Positions 35,640 through 45,800 of a stretch of DNA of 64,000 bases are shown in pieces. The stretch is from Bacteroidota bacterium (GTDB taxonomy: Bacteria; Bacteroidota; Bacteroidia; UBA4408). A program made the position numbers and the translations under genes. The notes beneath the pieces were generated by a model that made no database searches, had not been told where the DNA came from, and was given only the letters and a program-made list of their open reading frames with translations. The stretch is from assembly GCA_016718805.1 (NCBI GenBank), contig JADKCP010000001.1, forward strand, positions 248,001 to 312,000. Reading direction: 5' to 3'. Numbering within the stretch: position 1 is the stretch's first letter; every line of letters starts with the position of its first letter.

Positions 35640-36065
35640 TTACAGTTGATAAGCCTGTTTATTTTTTTAACTATGATAGATTCGAAGGAAGCTTGTGGTT
35701 CGTAAAGATTACTTGTTGATAATTTAAATCCAAATACCGAATAGGGTGTGAATCTAATTGGATATAAACATAAATAGCGTGTTATTTGAAGCCTGGGATG
35801 TAAAAATTCTCAGGCTTTTTCTTTTCATCTACCTGCTCTAAATTAGTTTCGTTGAGTAGTTGTTCAACATCACAATAAGAAGCTAAATTTAAATAGCTCG
35901 AATTTAATTTTAGCAAAAGAGTTTAGCGAATTAGCCTCTCTAATTATAGGCAGTAAATGCTTTTATTTTAACATTGACACCTTGTGTCCTTAGTGTAAAC
36001 TTCGTGTTCTTTGTGGTTAAAACTGGAGGTGTGATATAGAACTTAATAGCAGTGTTTGGCAGAAC
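35640..36065. other. Intergenic region with terminator and GTG-rich repeat
   Basis: 426 bases between two converging genes. It holds a terminator (35789-35823) and, near 35980-36022, a short TTGTGTCC / TCGTGTTCTTTGTGG stretch with internal direct repeats, a sequence type that recurs in intergenic DNA of many bacteria. No gene is seen. Confidence 0.5.
35789..35823 (+). terminator. Intrinsic terminator after the two T9SS type A genes
   Basis: AAGCCTGGGA pairs with TCTCAGGCTT (one G-T wobble) around a nine-base loop, followed by a T run. It is 150 bases after the stop of the upstream gene. Confidence 0.75.
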
Positions 36066-37112
36066 CTAGAGCAACAAATTCAATGCTGATTCATGTCTTT
36101 CAAATCCTCTATAATTAACACTTTCAGCAATAGCTTCTGCCAAATTAATTTTAGCTTGATGTTGCATAAAACAAACTTTTTGATGCATAAAATATTCAGC
36201 TAAATATTCTTGTTCGGTTTGCCCGGGTGTAGGAATAAAAATAGCTTTTTTACCGAGTCGCGCTAAATCCATGATACTGCTGTAACCTGAGCGGCACACA
36301 ACAAGTTTGCTCGATTCAATAACTTGTTGCAGGTCTTTAGAAGCAAGGTGATTTTCAAAAAAAACAGTAGCTGTATTTTCTAACTTTTTATTTTCGCCAG
36401 GCATACCTCTTACTACAATTGTGCGTAAATTTAAGTCACGAATTTGCATCACTAATAAGTCCTCAAGCAGCGTTCGCTGTGGTTCAGGACCTGATAGCAA
36501 AATGCAAACATCGTAAGTAAAATTGCTTACCTGCTTATTTTTTTCGGATTTAAAACGCGATAACAATCCTATGTATTCAGCATTCGAAGGAATGTTTTTT
36601 CCATGCGCTAATTGTCCTGAAAAATTTTTTTCACCTGCAAGGTCCGGAATCCAAATGCGCTGATAATGCTTCATACACCAAAAGTTCACCGCACGAATAA
36701 TTCCTTCAAAAAAAGGAGCGCGAATAAATAGTTGGTGACTAATAAATATGCTTTTAATAGCAGGATTCCAACAAGCAAAACGATTGTCTGAAATTACCAC
36801 ATCAATTTTATGTTCACTGCAAATTTTCCTGAGTTGACGGTGCTCTCGTATGCTTTCAAAAATAATTCGAGGAAGCTGCACACCGATTTTTAACCACAAA
36901 AATTGTTTGCTATATCGAATAGAAAAGCCAGGAAAATCAACATAGCTAAGCGTTGGAAATTCTTTACGAAGTAAGAGAAGAGGAGCACCTGCTGCACCAA
37001 TTATCACTTCATGTTGTTGTTGCAATAAGTGCTCAATTATAGGAATGCAGCGACTTGCGTGACCTAATCCCCAATCAAGTGGACAAATTAATATGCGCAA
37101 AGTAGGCTTCAA
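36066..37112 (-). CDS. Glycosyltransferase of the GT28/MurG-like fold
   Basis: 348 residues from TTG 37112 (no ATG near the N-terminus). The start ILICPLDWGLGHASRCIPII is the nucleotide-sugar-transferase GxGHxxR motif; the C-terminal half has SGPEPQRTLLEDL and VVCRSGYSSIMDLARLGKKA, followed by FIPTPGQTEQEYLA, the UDP-sugar-binding GT-B signature. Acceptor and sugar are unknown; glycolipid or wall-polymer synthesis is plausible. It is divergent from mreB across 239 bases. Confidence 0.88.
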   Translation of the reverse strand: MKPTLRILICPLDWGLGHASRCIPIIEHLLQQQHEVIIGAAGAPLLLLRKEFPTLSYVDFPGFSIRYSKQFLWLKIGVQLPRIIFESIREHRQLRKICSEHKIDVVISDNRFACWNPAIKSIFISHQLFIRAPFFEGIIRAVNFWCMKHYQRIWIPDLAGEKNFSGQLAHGKNIPSNAEYIGLLSRFKSEKNKQVSNFTYDVCILLSGPEPQRTLLEDLLVMQIRDLNLRTIVVRGMPGENKKLENTATVFFENHLASKDLQQVIESSKLVVCRSGYSSIMDLARLGKKAIFIPTPGQTEQEYLAEYFMHQKVCFMQHQAKINLAEAIAESVNYRGFERHESALNLLL

Positions 37113-37292
37113 ATTTTATATCTAAAATGGCTTTCATTCACCAGCAAAGCATTCATACACCAAGCAAGGCGAATTACAAATTAACTAAAATCGCAGGCAC
37201 AAAAAAACTAGGAAGTGTTTTCTATCTACTTAATTAACAAATGCATTCTGATAAATAATTTTAAGAAGTGTAGAAAAGCCATTTTATTCACT

Positions 37293-37300
37293 TAGTTTTG
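37293..37300 (+). promoter_or_regulatory. Predicted -7 promoter box for the mreBCD-pbp2-rodA operon
   Basis: TAGTTTTG matches TAnnTTTG and lies 52 bases upstream of the mreB ATG. The -33 element is not clear. Confidence 0.5.
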
Positions 37301-37351
37301 TTACGGTTTTGATAAAATTCGGTAATAAATAACAGCTAATCAAAAAACAAT

Positions 37352-38374
37352 ATGGGCTTATTTGATTTTCTAACTCAGGAAATAGCCATCGACTTAGGAA
37401 CAGCTAACACGCTGATTATACACAACGACAAAGTTGTTGTAGACGAACCCAGTATTGTAGCTATTGACCGAACCACCGGGCGGGTGATTGCTGTTGGCAA
37501 GCAAGCTATGCAAATGCATGGTAAAACGCACGAAAACATTAAAACCATTCGCCCCTTAAAGGACGGTGTAATTGCCGATTTTGATGCGGCAGAGCACATG
37601 ATTCGCGGAATGATTAAAATGATTAATCCCGGGAAGCGTTTGTTTACACCTTCACTTAAAATGGTAATTTGCATACCCTCCGGTATTACCGAAGTTGAAA
37701 AACGTGCCGTACGCGATAGTGCTGAACATGCCGGTGGCAAAGAAGTTTATTTAATACACGAACCTATGGCCGCTGCCATTGGTATTGGCATTGACGTGGA
37801 AGAACCAATGGGAAATATGATTATTGACATTGGTGGTGGAACCAGCGAAATTGCAGTTATTGCATTAGGCGGAATTGTATGCGACAAATCGATTCGTATT
37901 GCCGGGGATGATTTTACAGCCAACATTGAAGAATACATGCGCCGTCAACACAACATACTTATTGGTGAGCGTAGTGCCGAGCGTGTAAAAATTGAAGTAG
38001 GAGCCGCCAGCACCGACATTGATAATCCACCTCCTGATTATGCAGTACATGGACGCGATTTAATGACCGGTATCCCAAAAGAAATTAGTGTATCGTATGT
38101 AGAAATTGCGCATGCCCTCGATAAGTCAATTTCGAAAGTGGAGGAAGCTATTTTGAATGCACTGGAGATGACGCCACCTGAATTATCGGCCGATATTTAC
38201 CGTACAGGAATTTATTTGGCAGGTGGAGGTTCGATGTTGCGAGGATTAGATAAACGTATTTCTTTAAAAACAAAATTACCTGTACACATTGCCGAAGATC
38301 CGCTTCGTGCAGTAGCAAGAGGTACAGGAATAGCTTTGAAAAATGTTGGGAAATTCCAATTCCTAATTCGATAA
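37352..38374 (+). CDS. mreB: Rod shape-determining protein MreB
   Basis: 340 residues, normal for the family. Actin-fold phosphate loops: AIDLGTANTLI (about 13-23) and MIIDIGGGTSEIAVIALGG (about 153-171); adenosine motif AGGGSMLRGLDKRI near 290. An N-terminal amphipathic stretch (MGLFDFLTQEI) anchors it to the membrane. It forms filaments that guide lateral wall synthesis with MreC, MreD, PBP2 and RodA, all encoded next to it in the standard order. Confidence 0.98.
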   Translation: MGLFDFLTQEIAIDLGTANTLIIHNDKVVVDEPSIVAIDRTTGRVIAVGKQAMQMHGKTHENIKTIRPLKDGVIADFDAAEHMIRGMIKMINPGKRLFTPSLKMVICIPSGITEVEKRAVRDSAEHAGGKEVYLIHEPMAAAIGIGIDVEEPMGNMIIDIGGGTSEIAVIALGGIVCDKSIRIAGDDFTANIEEYMRRQHNILIGERSAERVKIEVGAASTDIDNPPPDYAVHGRDLMTGIPKEISVSYVEIAHALDKSISKVEEAILNALEMTPPELSADIYRTGIYLAGGGSMLRGLDKRISLKTKLPVHIAEDPLRAVARGTGIALKNVGKFQFLIR

Positions 38375-38411
38375 ATTTCAATAAAAACCGCTCTACAAGC
38401 AGAAAAATTGA

Positions 38412-39245
38412 ATGCTGAACCTTGTCCGTTTTATTTGGAAATATTCTAATTTTTTTCTGTTTTTACTTCTCGAAATTTATTGTTTTTACCTCCTGTTTCA
38501 AAACAGTTTTTATCAGCGTGCACATTTCATTAGCTCATCCAATGTTGTTGCCGGCAATGTTTTTACAACCGTTAACAGCACACGCGAATATTTTAATTTA
38601 AAGGAAGCAAACGAACTGTTGGCACGCGAAAATGCAATTCTGCACACTGCCAGCCGTGCTGCATTTAATAAAATTAAATCCACCGAATTCAAGGTGAACG
38701 ACACCTTGCTGAAGCAACAGTTCATTTATGTGAACGCTAGAGTCGTAAATAATTCGGTGAATAAGCGCAACAATTACCTCACCTTAAACATTGGTAGAAA
38801 CCGAGGAATTAAGCCCGAAATGGCTGTAATATCGAGCAATGGTATTGTGGGAATAACCAAGGCTGTTTCCGAAAACTTCACCTCTGTATTATCAGTACTC
38901 AACAAGGATGCGAAGATTAGTGCGAAGATTAAGAAGAATAATTATTTTGGATCACTCAGTTGGGAAGGCGGTGATTATAAATTGGGAACCCTTACAGATA
39001 TTCCAACACACGTAAAAATTTTAAAAGGCGATACGATTGTTACCAATGCTTTTTCAGCCATTTTTCCTGAAAATGTAATGATTGGTTTTATAGATGGATT
39101 CGAGATAAAGCCGGGCGATAATTTTTATACCATTTCGGTGCGTTTTAGTACCAACTTTAAAAATGTTGCCCATGTTTTTGTGGTGAAAAACCTGATGAAG
39201 GAAGAACAAAAAAAATTAGAACAGGAAACACAAAATGATAAATGA
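38412..39245 (+). CDS. mreC: Rod shape-determining protein MreC
   Basis: 277 residues: one N-terminal membrane helix (about 12-30), a short coiled coil with the ANELLARENAILHTASR region, then the beta-domain core (VVNNSVNKRNNYLTLNIGRN, KPEMAVISSNGIVGITKAVS). It stimulates PBP2-RodA from the periplasm. It starts 38 bases after mreB and its end overlaps mreD by 11 bases. Confidence 0.95.
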   Translation: MLNLVRFIWKYSNFFLFLLLEIYCFYLLFQNSFYQRAHFISSSNVVAGNVFTTVNSTREYFNLKEANELLARENAILHTASRAAFNKIKSTEFKVNDTLLKQQFIYVNARVVNNSVNKRNNYLTLNIGRNRGIKPEMAVISSNGIVGITKAVSENFTSVLSVLNKDAKISAKIKKNNYFGSLSWEGGDYKLGTLTDIPTHVKILKGDTIVTNAFSAIFPENVMIGFIDGFEIKPGDNFYTISVRFSTNFKNVAHVFVVKNLMKEEQKKLEQETQNDK

Positions 39246-39753
39246 ACTAATTAAACAACTTTTTCGTTTTGCGTTTTTGCTGCTACTGCAGGTGTTGGTG
39301 TTAAACAACATTCAATTTAGCGGCTATATCAATCCGTATTTGTATGTATTGTTTATTTTGATGATGCCCTTTGATACACCAGTATGGATTGTTTTGCTAA
39401 GTGGGTTTTTAATGGGAATTAGTGTAGATACTTTTATGAATACCGCCGGGATGCACGCAGCAGCAACCGTAGCAATGGCCTTTGTTCGAAGCTATGTACT
39501 CAAGTTATTTGCACCTCGTGAAGGCTACGAATTTGGTACCGAACCTACTTTGCGTTACATGGGTCCGGCTTGGTATTTATCCTACTCGGTATTGTTGGTT
39601 TCGATTCATCATTTTATATTTTTTTACATAGAAGTTTTTCGCTTCAATGAGTTTTTTTCTACCCTGTTAAGAGTTGTACTAAGTATATTTTTTACAATGA
39701 TTTTAGTAATGCTTAGTCAGTTTCTGATTTACAAACCCCGCGATCGCAAATGA
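39235..39753 (+). CDS. mreD: Rod shape-determining protein MreD
   Basis: 172 residues, nearly all hydrophobic: about five membrane helices, starting with QLFRFAFLLLLQVLVLNNIQ. Short MreD proteins vary in sequence, so the call rests on topology plus position between mreC and the PBP2 gene (11-base overlap upstream, 4-base overlap downstream). Confidence 0.9.
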   Translation: MINELIKQLFRFAFLLLLQVLVLNNIQFSGYINPYLYVLFILMMPFDTPVWIVLLSGFLMGISVDTFMNTAGMHAAATVAMAFVRSYVLKLFAPREGYEFGTEPTLRYMGPAWYLSYSVLLVSIHHFIFFYIEVFRFNEFFSTLLRVVLSIFFTMILVMLSQFLIYKPRDRK

Positions 39754-41576
39754 ATCGTTTTTCGGATAGAAAGTTTGTTATTGCTGCGATTTTTATTTTT
39801 ATCGGGGTAGTATTTTTACTGCGACTTTTTTACATACAAGTTTTAGACGATGATTATAAATTATCGGCCAACAACAATGTATTGCGATACGTAACACAAT
39901 ATCCAGCTAGAGGATTAATTTATGATCGTGATGGAGAACTGTTAGTTTACAATGAAGCAGCTTACGATTTAATGGTAACTCCCCGACAGGTAAAGGATTT
40001 AGATACACAAAACTTTTGTACTACCTTGGGTATTACCAAAGAAGTATTTATCAAAAAAATGAAGGCTGCTCGCAATTATTCTCCTTACAAGGAGTCTATT
40101 TTTGAGAAACAATTGTCGGCCGAAACCTATGCAACTTTGCAAGAAAAGCTTTATTCGTTTCATGGTTTTTATGTTCAATCAAGAACTTTACGAAAGTATC
40201 CCGGACTTATTGCAGCGCATACCTTAGGTTATGTGGGTGAGGTGAGTGAAAAGTACACACAAGAAAATCCCTATTACAAATCGGGTGATTATATTGGCAT
40301 AAGCGGAGTTGAAAAATCGTACGAAAAGGAACTGCGCGGTAAAAAGGGATTATCGGTAATGATGGTGGATGTTTTTAACCGCCCCAAAGGAAAGTTCAAT
40401 AACGGAGAATACGATACGCTTGCTGTTACAGGACAAAATTTAGTTACAGCATTAAGTGCCAAATTACAGCGCTATGGCGAAAAATTGATGCAAGGTAAAA
40501 CAGGAGGTATTGTAGCAATAGAACCTTCTACAGGTGAAATACTTGCTGCTATTAGCGCTCCTTCCTATGATCCGAATTTACTGGTAGGGCGCGAGCGATC
40601 TAAAAATTATGGAATGCTATTGCAAACCGAAGGCCTGCCCTTGTTTAACAGAGCGCTAATGGCCTATTATCCGCCGGGATCAACCTTTAAATTAATAAAC
40701 GATTTAATAGGGCAGCAAGAAGGTGTATTAACTCCAAATACATCCTACTATTGTGATGGTGGCTATCACATGGGTCGTCAAACTGTTAAATGCGATGCAC
40801 GGCACAATAGTATTCAATTAAGGGCTGCAGTTCAACATTCGTGCAATACCTATCATTGCTATGTGTTTAGAAGTATAGTAGATAATAAAAAATACAAAAG
40901 CACCGAAGAGGGCTATCAGGTTTGGCGAAATCACGTATTAACATTTGGTATTGGCGTACGCCTGTATAGCGATTTACCACAGGAATTAAAAGGAATGGTG
41001 CCTTCGGTTCAATATTACGACAAGTATTTTGGGAAGGGAAGATGGCGCTCATCTACCGTTGTATCCTTATCAATTGGGCAAGGTGAATTGGGAATAACTC
41101 CGCTGCAAATGGCCAATACCATGTGTATTATTGCTAACCGTGGTTATTTCTATACGCCCCACATTATCAAAAAAGTAGGCAAGGAAAATTTGCATCAAAG
41201 CAAATTTAAAGAAAAGCACTATACCGATATTGATACGAAATACTACGATGTAATGATTGATGGAATGCAGGATGTGGTGGATATAGGAACTGCGGCAGGC
41301 TCTAAAATAAAGGGAATTACTTTTTGCGGAAAAACCGGTACAGCACAAAATCCCCACGGCAAGGACCATTCATTATTTGTGGCATTTGCACCGCGCGAAA
41401 ATCCTAAAATAGCAATAGGGATTATGGTTGAAAATGGTGGTTGGGGTGCCAGCTGGGCAGCTCCAATAGCTTCGCTGATGATTGAAAAATACCTGAATGA
41501 TTCTATTGCCACACCGGCACGACATGCACTCGAAAAACGCATGCTGGAAGGAGTAATTATAATGCCCAAAAAATAA
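39750..41576 (+). CDS. mrdA: Penicillin-binding protein 2
   Basis: 608 residues. N-terminal membrane helix (about 9-28), then the pedestal domain, with the family marker YPARGLIYDRDGELLVYNEA, and a transpeptidase domain whose active sites are S311-T-F-K314 (PPGSTFKLI), SCN (364-366) and KTGT (528-531). It cross-links wall peptides in the elongation complex. It overlaps mreD by four bases (ATGA) and rodA by one base, so translation is likely coupled across the group. Confidence 0.96.
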   Translation: MNRFSDRKFVIAAIFIFIGVVFLLRLFYIQVLDDDYKLSANNNVLRYVTQYPARGLIYDRDGELLVYNEAAYDLMVTPRQVKDLDTQNFCTTLGITKEVFIKKMKAARNYSPYKESIFEKQLSAETYATLQEKLYSFHGFYVQSRTLRKYPGLIAAHTLGYVGEVSEKYTQENPYYKSGDYIGISGVEKSYEKELRGKKGLSVMMVDVFNRPKGKFNNGEYDTLAVTGQNLVTALSAKLQRYGEKLMQGKTGGIVAIEPSTGEILAAISAPSYDPNLLVGRERSKNYGMLLQTEGLPLFNRALMAYYPPGSTFKLINDLIGQQEGVLTPNTSYYCDGGYHMGRQTVKCDARHNSIQLRAAVQHSCNTYHCYVFRSIVDNKKYKSTEEGYQVWRNHVLTFGIGVRLYSDLPQELKGMVPSVQYYDKYFGKGRWRSSTVVSLSIGQGELGITPLQMANTMCIIANRGYFYTPHIIKKVGKENLHQSKFKEKHYTDIDTKYYDVMIDGMQDVVDIGTAAGSKIKGITFCGKTGTAQNPHGKDHSLFVAFAPRENPKIAIGIMVENGGWGASWAAPIASLMIEKYLNDSIATPARHALEKRMLEGVIIMPKK

Positions 41577-42835
41577 TGAGAGAACAAGGAGGCATATTTA
41601 AAAATTTAGATCCGGTACTGGTATCACTCTATGTATTGATGGTGATAATGGGATGGCTCAATATTTACGCATCAGTATTTAACGATGAACACCAAAGTAT
41701 TTTCGACTTTTCACAAAAGTACGGCAAGCAGATGCTGTGGATTTGTACGGCTTTTTTACTCGCAATTATTGTATTAATTATTGATGGTAATTTTTACTCA
41801 GCCTTTTCCTATCCGGTTTATGGTATTAGTATAATTACCTTAATTCTAGTTTTGTTTATCGGTAAGGAAATATCCGGAAGTAAATCCTGGTTTAGAGTGG
41901 GTGAATTCGGAATACAGCCGGCTGAATTTGCCAAGTTTGCAGCCAACATGGCACTTGCCAAATACCTCAGTAACATAAACATAAAAATGACTGATGCACG
42001 CACCAAAATTATTTCGGTAGCGCTAATATTGTTGCCCATTTTACTCATTGTTTTAGAAAATGAAACAGGCTGTGCATTGGTGTTTTTTGCCTTTATTTTA
42101 GTACTTTACCGTGAAGGACTTTCTGGTAATATTTTACTCTTAGGTACAGCGGCTGCGATTTTGTTTGTACTTGCCTTGCTCATCAGTAAGTTTATTTTAA
42201 TCGGAATAATAGGTGGAATTGCGCTGTTGCTGTTGCTTATTGTTAGAAGAAACAAGCAAAATATGGCCATAATTTTTGGTGCTTTAATTTTTGCTTCAGC
42301 TACTATTTATAGTGTTGATTATGCTTTCAGTCATTTAGAACCGCATCAAAAAAAGCGAATCAATGTGTTTTTAGGAAAGGAAACAGATAAGAAAAAGGCT
42401 GGCTACAATGTTAATCAATCGCTAATTGCTATTGGCTCAGGAGGACTAGCAGGAAAGGGCTACCTGCAAGGAACGCAAACCAAATACGATTTTGTACCCG
42501 AACAAAGTACCGATTTTATATTTTGTACAGTTGGTGAGGAATGGGGATTTATAGGTAGCTCAGTAGTAATTATATTGTTTATTATTTTGCTATTGCGAAT
42601 TATTTTTATTGCCGAACGGCAAAGGTCTTCGTATACCCGAATATATGGTTATGGGGTTGCCTCTATATTGTTTTTTCACTTGCTGGTGAACATTGGTATG
42701 ACTATAGGACTCGCGCCTGTAATAGGCATTCCTTTGCCCTTTTTTAGCTATGGAGGATCTTCGTTGTGGAGCTTTACCATACTGTTATTTATCTTTATAA
42801 AAATGGATGCATACCGATTACAAGTGCTTCGTTAA
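41576..42835 (+). CDS. rodA: Peptidoglycan glycosyltransferase RodA (SEDS family)
   Basis: 419 residues with about ten membrane helices. SEDS signatures: GIQPAEFAKFAANMALAKYL, NQSLIAIGSGGLAGKGYLQG, the motif FVPEQSTDFIFCTVGEEWGF, and IGIPLPFFSYGGSSLWSF at the C-terminus. It polymerises glycan strands with PBP2. It is the last gene of the operon, with 51 bases to the next gene. Confidence 0.96.
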   Translation: MREQGGIFKNLDPVLVSLYVLMVIMGWLNIYASVFNDEHQSIFDFSQKYGKQMLWICTAFLLAIIVLIIDGNFYSAFSYPVYGISIITLILVLFIGKEISGSKSWFRVGEFGIQPAEFAKFAANMALAKYLSNINIKMTDARTKIISVALILLPILLIVLENETGCALVFFAFILVLYREGLSGNILLLGTAAAILFVLALLISKFILIGIIGGIALLLLLIVRRNKQNMAIIFGALIFASATIYSVDYAFSHLEPHQKKRINVFLGKETDKKKAGYNVNQSLIAIGSGGLAGKGYLQGTQTKYDFVPEQSTDFIFCTVGEEWGFIGSSVVIILFIILLLRIIFIAERQRSSYTRIYGYGVASILFFHLLVNIGMTIGLAPVIGIPLPFFSYGGSSLWSFTILLFIFIKMDAYRLQVLR

Positions 42836-42886
42836 TAGTTGATTAATAAAAAAGTGTAACTTAGGTCTTCCAAATTCCATGTATAC

Positions 42887-45800
42887 ATGAATTTAAGGTT
42901 ACAACTGTTGACACGGCTCATGTTTTTACTGCTTTTAAGTAGTTTAAGCCCTGCGTTTTCGCAACAGAGCATTGTAACTGATAGCCCGCTTTATCATCAG
43001 CTTAAAGCACAAGGAAAGTTACCTAATTACAAAAGCAACAAGTACCTACAACCTGCTCCTGTTTCTGCATCAGTTGCAAGTGCTAAAAGCAACAGCACAC
43101 CTCCATTTTTTAAAGCCTGTAAAGAGTTTATTCCGGTAGACTCTACTTTTGAAGTAGTTCCATTTTTGGCTGGAACACTTGGCCCTCCGCCTTTATACAG
43201 AAACGATGATGCTTCAACTGCAAAAATTACCATACCGTTTAATTTTTGTTTTTATGGTACTAGCTTTAATGAGCTTTACATCAACAATAATGGAAACATA
43301 TCCTTTGACGGTCCTCAGCCCAATTACCGTCCCGACTCATTACCAACCACCGATTTTATGGCATTGGCAGCATTTTGGGCGGATGTTGATACACGAAACT
43401 TTAACAGTGGAGTAGTATATTTTAAAATTGAACCAACATACATGATTGTAACCTGGGATAGTGTTGGCTACTATAATACCCATGCCGATAAAAAAAACAG
43501 TTTTCAATTAATTATAACCGATGGACTCGATTCGACCTACCTCAGTGCCGGGAAAAATGTAGGTTTCCGATATGGCAACATGGAATGGACCACCGGCGAT
43601 ATTGGAGGAATTAATGGATTTAGCATACTCACCACTCAGGCAACTGTTGGAGCAAATAAGAGTGATTCAATAAATTTTGTGCAGTTTGGTCGCTTTGGTA
43701 AGGCCGGTTCTGATTACGATGGACCCTATGCTGGACCGGATGGTGTTTCTTGGTTAAACGGAAGAGTTTTTGAATTTAATGTTTGTAGCAGTACCAACAT
43801 ACAACCCATTGTGAATAATTTTAACTACTGCGATACTGTATATTCATGCATTGGCGATACCTCTTTTTTTGAATTATCTTTTTTATCTCCTGAACAAAAT
43901 CAACTAACTTCTACACAAATAACATCAACCGCTTCAAGCGGATTAAACATTCTACAAAACACACCCGGAATTGTAAATACGATAAAGGTTGCTTTTATTG
44001 GAGATTTTTCAAATACCGGATTTCAACATATTAGTTTTTTGGCAAGCGACAATGGTCCAATACCGGCAGCAACACTGCTTGATATTACTATAAAAGTTGA
44101 CATGTTAAATGCTCCACTCACCATTACCGGTAACACTACTGCAATATGTCCTGGAACAACAACGGCACTTACGGCAACCGCTGGTTTTGAAAAATACCTT
44201 TGGTCAAATAGTGCTAATACCGGAACCATCAATGCTGGACCGGGCAATTATTATGTAATTGGAAAAATGGGCAAATGCTATATTCAGTCGGCAACGGTGA
44301 ATGTTCCTGCAATTCCGGTTATCGTTCCTTTGATTCTCGGAAACGATAGCACCTTGCTATGTGCAGAAGACAGTACACTACTCACTGTTTCAAATTCGTT
44401 TCCACATTATTTGTGGAGCAATGGCGATACAACTCAAAGTGCCTATCATCATCCGGGTTTGCCTTATGTTACTATTCGCGACACCAATGGATGTGCAGTA
44501 AATAGCGCACCTTTTAACGTACCTCATTTTCCACTTATGCCTTTGTATGTTTCAGGGCTACACAATATTTGTAATGGCGACAGTACACAGCTTACCGCAA
44601 TGCCTGGCTTTACCAATTATTTATGGAGTAACGGCGATACCGGAATTTCAGTAACTGTGCAACCCGGGCTTTACTTGGTAACCGCAAACGATATTCACAA
44701 TTGTATTTCCACTTCTTCGCCGCATTCGTTACAGTCCTATCCTGTATTTAAACCGGCTATAAATGGAAAATTAAACTATTGTTTTGGCGACAGTACCAAA
44801 CTTTCAGTATATCCTTTATATACCAACTTCCGCTGGAACACACTTGATACAACAAGCAGTATTTATGTTACCCAAGGAGCATATTTTTTAAGCCTCTTAG
44901 ATGAAAATAATTGCCTTCAAAAAAGCGACACGGTGCTTGTTTCAGAGTTACCTTTTCATGCAGTAACAATTAGTGGAGGTCCTAATTATTGCCCCGGCGA
45001 TAGTGCTTTGTTGATTGCCAGTCCCGGATTTTCAACCTATTCCTGGTCCAATTTATCAATCAACGATTCACTGTATGCAAGTTCAGGAACCTTTCAGGTT
45101 TTGGCTATCGACTCAATGGGTTGTAAAGATAGTACTGTAATAGGCCCTATACAACCTTATCAAGTAAATCAACCTGTAATAAGTGGAGTGTTCATTTCTT
45201 GTGCCAACGATTCAACCAGTTTACAGGTTAATCTGGGCTTTTTGAACTATTTGTGGTCTACAGGCGCGAGTGGAAATCCGGTGTTACTTCCTCCCGGAAA
45301 TTATACCGTAACAACTACTGATGTACACCAGTGTTTAAGTACCTCCGATACCGTTACTGTGGAATCTTATCCTGTGCATACTGCTATAATAAGTGGCGAT
45401 AGTATTTGTTGTGTTAATGATAGTGTTTTACTTTCGGCGAGTTCCGGATTTATCTCCTATAGTTGGAATTCGCAGCCGGGAGGAATTTCACAGCTTTTAC
45501 CTCCGGGAGTATATACTGTTGAAGTGACTGATTCGAACAATTGTAGGACCATTACCAATGCGCACACAATAGCTGCATTTCCACATCAATTACCTGCAAT
45601 TAATGCTAGTCCATTTTACTGCCAAGGCGATAGTGTTTTATTGAGCTCCAGCTCTGTATTTCCAGTATATTCATGGTCAAACGGTAGTAATGCAAATCAA
45701 ACCTATGTGCAAAGTGGATCATATTGGTTACAGATTACAGATAGTTTCAGTTGTGTATTAAGAAGTGCTGCCGTTGCCATTCAGCAATGGCCGGTAATAG

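Noticed and set aside
35980..36022. Small gene or RNA in the GTG-rich stretch
   Set aside because: No open frame or stable fold is apparent; similar sequence is found as common intergenic filler.
41070..41587. Reverse-strand open frames opposite the pbp2 gene
   Set aside because: They are antisense shadows of a strongly conserved gene and lack any recognisable domain.
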